64,000 bases of DNA, from positions 1 through 64,000 of the forward strand of contig JBGCFR010000019.1 in assembly GCA_045107045.1 (NCBI GenBank), read 5' to 3'. Positions 61,067-64,000 of the stretch are shown here, one piece after another. Under the pieces are notes generated by a model that saw only the letters and a list, made by a program, of their open reading frames with translations, made no database searches and was not told the DNA's origin. The first letter of the stretch is position 1; the number at the start of each line of letters is the position of its first letter. This stretch comes from Putridiphycobacter sp045107045 (lineage in GTDB: Bacteria > Bacteroidota > Bacteroidia > Flavobacteriales_D > Crocinitomicaceae). Position numbers and translations under genes: made by a program.

Positions 61067-61603
61067 ATGAAGAAAATGATACTTTCAATAATTACAATTG
61101 TACTTGTCCTATTTTTAGGAATAGGGCTTTATAATGCTAACAAGTTAAAACATATTCACATTCAAAAATCAGTGAATATTGATGCGGAAATGCAAACCGT
61201 TTTTGATAATGTAGTTTATTTTAAGAACTATACTAAATGGTCTCCATTTTATGAAGTTGATCCTACTCAAAAAACGAGTGTTAAAGGTCCTGATGGACAA
61301 GTTGGCGCCCAGTTTCATTGGGAGGGAAATAAAGGAAAAGATTTAGGTTATCAGGAAATAAAGCAAATTCGAGATTCAGACTACATTAAAATGGGATGCG
61401 ATATTCAAAAACCTTTTAAAGCGAACCCTACCTTTGAATACACTTTTACAAAAAATGGCGGTTCAATAAAAGTGGTGCAAGATTTCAATTTAGAGTCTGG
61501 CTTAATGGATTCATTCTTTATGTGGCTTTTTGGAGCCAAAAGTAGTATGGAGAAAATGAATGCAAGAGGAATGGAACTACTTAAAATAATAAGTGAAGTA
61601 TAA
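61067..61603 (+). CDS. SRPBCC-family protein, membrane-anchored
   Basis: 178 residues. One N-terminal helix (MILSIITIVLVLFLGIGLYN), then a Bet v1-like START fold: VNIDAEMQTVFDNVVYFKNY, FHWEGNKGKDLGYQEIKQI and ESGLMDSFFMWLFGAKSSM. Such domains bind hydrophobic ligands. It is 12 bases after the YCII gene and ends at a strong terminator, so these two form an operon. Confidence 0.82.
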   Translation: MKKMILSIITIVLVLFLGIGLYNANKLKHIHIQKSVNIDAEMQTVFDNVVYFKNYTKWSPFYEVDPTQKTSVKGPDGQVGAQFHWEGNKGKDLGYQEIKQIRDSDYIKMGCDIQKPFKANPTFEYTFTKNGGSIKVVQDFNLESGLMDSFFMWLFGAKSSMEKMNARGMELLKIISEV

Positions 61604-61623
61604 TTAGATTACTAAGCCTATTA

Positions 61624-61657
61624 AAAAAGGGGTTGGCAGTTCGTCAAACCCCTTTTT
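61624..61657 (+). terminator. Intrinsic terminator of the YCII/SRPBCC operon
   Basis: Stem AAAAAGGGGTT (61624-61634) with AACCCCTTTTT (61647-61657), loop of 12 bases, GC-rich core and T-rich end. Twenty bases after the SRPBCC stop. Confidence 0.82.
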
Positions 61658-61746
61658 ATTTTTTATACTAGAAATACTTTTTAATTCTTTCTAGTTTTCC
61701 TTAAGAACAAAAACTTCGTGTAATAGGTGACTTAAAAATTATACAT

Positions 61747-61754
61747 TAAATTTG
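61747..61754 (+). promoter_or_regulatory. Candidate -7 element for mnmE
   Basis: TAAATTTG, a full consensus match, ending five bases before the ATG at 61760. The transcript would start at or almost at the start codon. Confidence 0.4.
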
Positions 61755-61759
61755 TAGTC

Positions 61760-63133
61760 ATGCAAAATCTCCAATCTACTGAAACCATTTGTGCATTATC
61801 CACAGCTCCAGGAATGGGAGCAATTGCTATTATTAGAGTATCTGGTTCGCAATCTTTTTCAATTGTTGAGGCAATTTTTTCCAAATCTATAGCCGATAAA
61901 ACATCACATACCGCACATTTTGGAAAGATAGTGGATGGAGATGATATTATTGATGAGGTGTTAGTAACCATTTTTAAAAATCCAGGCTCATTTACAGGTG
62001 AAGATAGTGCTGAAATTGCATGTCATGGTTCCGTTTTTATTCAAAAAAGTATTTTAGAATTATTACTAAAACATGGGGCTAGACTAGCTAAGCCAGGTGA
62101 GTTTTCCATGCGTGCTTTTATGAATGGTAAAATGGATTTAAGCCAGACAGAAGCTGTTGCAGATTTAATTGCCTCTACTTCGAAAGCGCAACATAATGTG
62201 GCTATTAATCAAATGCGTGGTGGGTTTAGTAACGATTTAAAAGCACTACGTCAAAAGTTAATGGACTTCGCATCTTTAGTAGAATTAGAACTTGACTTTT
62301 CAGAAGAGGATGTTGAATTTGCGGATCGTTCGCAATTAGAAGCATTAGTTAAAGACATTAAAACAGCAATATCTCATTTAATACAATCATTTAAACTGGG
62401 GAATGTCATTAAAAATGGTGTGCCAGTTGCTATTGTGGGCATTCCTAATTCAGGTAAATCTACCTTATTAAATACCTTATTAAATGAAGATAAGGCCATT
62501 GTGTCTGATATTGCAGGTACTACAAGAGATGTGATAGAAGATGAGATTCTAATTGATGACATTACCTACCGTTTTATTGATACCGCTGGGATTAGAAAAA
62601 CTACTGATGAAATTGAGAATATGGGTATTAAACGTGCTTTTGAACAAGTCAAAAAAGCCGAAATTATACTATTGATAGTTGATCTGGTTGGAACTACTGC
62701 AGCTGATATTATAAAAGATATCGATTTATTTCGAGGGCAGAACATTCAATCTTACCAAACTTTGATACCTGTTTTTAATAAGATTGATCAAGTAGATTTA
62801 GCTGAATTTAAAGAGTTGGAAAGCAAAGGTGTTTTTCTGTCAGCAAAGTTTAAAACCAATAAAGAAGATTTAATGTCGGCTCTGTCTAACGCCGTTGGAA
62901 CTATTAAAGTAGAAGATCAAACAATTGTTACTAATGTACGTCATTTCGAGGCTTTAACAAAATCGAACGAGTTTATTGAAAGGGTTGAGTCAGGTCTTCA
63001 ATCTCAAATTCCTGGTGATCTACTAGCCATGGATATTCGTCAAACCCTTTACCATTTGGGAGAAATTACAGGCTCGGTTAGCAATGATGAATTACTTGGC
63101 AACATCTTCGCTAATTTCTGTATTGGAAAGTAG
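61760..63133 (+). CDS. mnmE: tRNA modification GTPase MnmE (TrmE)
   Basis: 457 residues. It works with MnmG to put the 5-carboxymethylaminomethyl group on uridine-34 of tRNAs. N-terminal THF-binding domain (TICALSTAPGMGAIAIIRVS), central helical domain, and inserted G domain at about residues 218-375 with G1 GIPNSGKST, G3 DTAGIR and G4 NKID. The C-terminal catalytic FCIGK motif is intact. Length normal. It has a terminator-free end; 225 bases of unassigned sequence follow. Confidence 0.97.
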   Translation: MQNLQSTETICALSTAPGMGAIAIIRVSGSQSFSIVEAIFSKSIADKTSHTAHFGKIVDGDDIIDEVLVTIFKNPGSFTGEDSAEIACHGSVFIQKSILELLLKHGARLAKPGEFSMRAFMNGKMDLSQTEAVADLIASTSKAQHNVAINQMRGGFSNDLKALRQKLMDFASLVELELDFSEEDVEFADRSQLEALVKDIKTAISHLIQSFKLGNVIKNGVPVAIVGIPNSGKSTLLNTLLNEDKAIVSDIAGTTRDVIEDEILIDDITYRFIDTAGIRKTTDEIENMGIKRAFEQVKKAEIILLIVDLVGTTAADIIKDIDLFRGQNIQSYQTLIPVFNKIDQVDLAEFKELESKGVFLSAKFKTNKEDLMSALSNAVGTIKVEDQTIVTNVRHFEALTKSNEFIERVESGLQSQIPGDLLAMDIRQTLYHLGEITGSVSNDELLGNIFANFCIGK

Positions 63134-63358
63134 ACGCAAATTGTTCGAAAATAGAATGTACTTGCAATATTTAATGCTCTAAAGACAACTTAGTTTTCTC
63201 GTAGAAACAATTTTAAATGAAAAAATCCATTTATTAATCAGTTGTAGTACTTTAAGCTGTAATGATAATCAAATTCGTTTAAGTTTCTCATTTCCGCCCT
63301 ATATGATCTGTGTATGCTCGAAGTACCACATCCACATTCCGGAATATTTATTTTTTAG

Positions 63359-64000
63359 TTATTGCTTTATAAATTTCTTAACAGCAATGCTATTGCCTGA
63401 ATTATCAATAAAGTTGAAGAAATAAATACCGCTTTCATAATCCCTTGAATTGAGATCAGTTTGGTTGTTTTGAATTGAAATCATTTGAACCAGCTTGCCA
63501 CTAATATCTGACACAATGATGTTGTTAATGATTTCAGAATCACATTCAATCTTCACATTCTGATGGCTAGGGTTTGGAAAAATACTGATACTTAAAATTG
63601 CTTCTTCCTCAATGCTTAAACAGGTTTCAACAGGAATAAGAACACTTGTTGTTTTTTCACAATTGTTAGTAACCGTATACGAAATTGTCCATACACCAAT
63701 TCCCGCTTGGTTTGGCTGAAAAACACCTGTATTTGGGTCAATACAGTTAATACAATCAGCTGTCCACATTCCGCCAGGGTAGTTAGTTGACAATGGTATA
63801 GCTGTTTGATATGAACAAGTATAGTCGGGTGCATTTGTAATTGCTAAATTAAAGTCAGGGTGAACGGTAACATTAATTGGTGTTCTAGGGCTTTCACAGC
63901 CAGGCGTTTCAACTTCCCAATTATAGAAAAAGTAGTAATAAGTATTGGCTGTTTGAGCAGTGCTTCCAGTAATTGAAATAACGCCATTTGCTGTAGTGTA
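63359..64000 (-). CDS. C-terminal part of a large T9SS-secreted protein with Ig-like repeats (cut by window edge)
   Basis: The frame is open from the right edge to the stop at 63359 (213 codons visible); the apparent start at 63793 is only an internal TTG. The upstream part reads as repeat protein (NTYYYFFYNWEVETPGCES, NAPDYTCSYQTAIPL) with paired cysteines, then an Ig-like module (QAGIGVWTISYTVTNNCEKT), like gliding-motility/SprB-type or PKD-like surface proteins. The type A sorting domain SISIFPNPSHQNVKIE ... ESGIYFFNFID ends it, so it is exported by the type IX system. The full size is unknown. Confidence 0.85.
   Translation of the reverse strand, partial: YTTANGVISITGSTAQTANTYYYFFYNWEVETPGCESPRTPINVTVHPDFNLAITNAPDYTCSYQTAIPLSTNYPGGMWTADCINCIDPNTGVFQPNQAGIGVWTISYTVTNNCEKTTSVLIPVETCLSIEEEAILSISIFPNPSHQNVKIECDSEIINNIIVSDISGKLVQMISIQNNQTDLNSRDYESGIYFFNFIDNSGNSIAVKKFIKQ

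Noticed and set aside
1..64000. Mobile elements, prophage, CRISPR array, toxin-antitoxin or restriction-modification genes
   Set aside because: I found no transposase, integrase, repeat-spacer array, phage structural gene or defence nuclease in any frame that I read.
1..64000. tRNA or rRNA genes
   Set aside because: No stretch resembled a tRNA cloverleaf or conserved rRNA sequence by eye; a covariance-model scan would settle it.

Overview
The window is AT-rich chromosomal DNA from a member of the Bacteroidota, probably an aquatic, aerobic, heterotrophic type. The evidence is: two type IX secretion C-terminal sorting domains, many SPII lipoproteins, -7 promoter elements of the form TAnnTTTG close to start codons, the alternative GlmU-like enzyme, type B ribosomal protein L31, a patatin/BamA-type surface protein, and a DUF1800/DUF1501 pair. 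I cannot fix the genus. There are no rRNA or tRNA genes, insertion sequences, CRISPR arrays or phage genes. Most genes are ordinary core or cell-envelope genes.

Layout. 0-6 kb: the end of a PspC/GIN-like protein, then a minus-strand operon of a B12-binding radical SAM protein, a DAHP synthase-chorismate mutase fusion, aroA and a HisKA_2 sensor kinase. 6-9 kb: paaG, a phenol-MetA-like outer-membrane channel and paaH, a piece of an aromatic-acid degradation pathway. 9-19 kb: an OmpA protein, a PyrR-like phosphoribosyltransferase, a type Vd-like patatin, an rRNA methyltransferase, a lipoprotein gene broken by an in-frame stop, an AraC regulator, a GT39 glycosyltransferase and a 67-residue protein with a Cys-x-x-Cys tail. 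19-29 kb: lon, GlmU-like, rpmE2, a beta-helix lipoprotein, an ECF sigma with a probable anti-sigma partner, pyrD and HMG-CoA lyase. 29-37 kb: lipoproteins, DUF1800-DUF1501-discoidin/T9SS and a methyltransferase. 37-42 kb: a lipoprotein / ribulose-phosphate epimerase-CBS fusion / second DAHP synthase operon, then rseP.

42-47.6 kb holds the most notable locus: a complete, tightly packed dlt-type operon (order C-D-X-B-A on the minus strand, including a 52-residue DltX with the C-terminal FxYxxF motif) in a Gram-negative lineage without teichoic acid. Next to it is an O-acyltransferase gene that has no ordinary start codon. 48-51 kb: a DUF6340-like lipoprotein, sucD and dps, the last two with clear divergent promoters and strong terminators. 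51-61.6 kb is an all-plus-strand, accessory-looking stretch: a decayed secreted-protein gene, acetyltransferases, a GH10 xylanase lipoprotein, two Crp/Fnr regulators, three hydrolases and small stress or housekeeping enzymes. The window closes with mnmE and the C-terminal part of a T9SS-secreted Ig-like protein that runs off the right edge.

The genes connect in a few places. Both DAHP synthases feed the shikimate pathway. One is fused to chorismate mutase and followed by aroA; the other is translationally coupled to an epimerase of the branch that supplies erythrose 4-phosphate. pyrD and a PyrR-like protein are both present but unlinked. All functions are read from sequence motifs without database searches.
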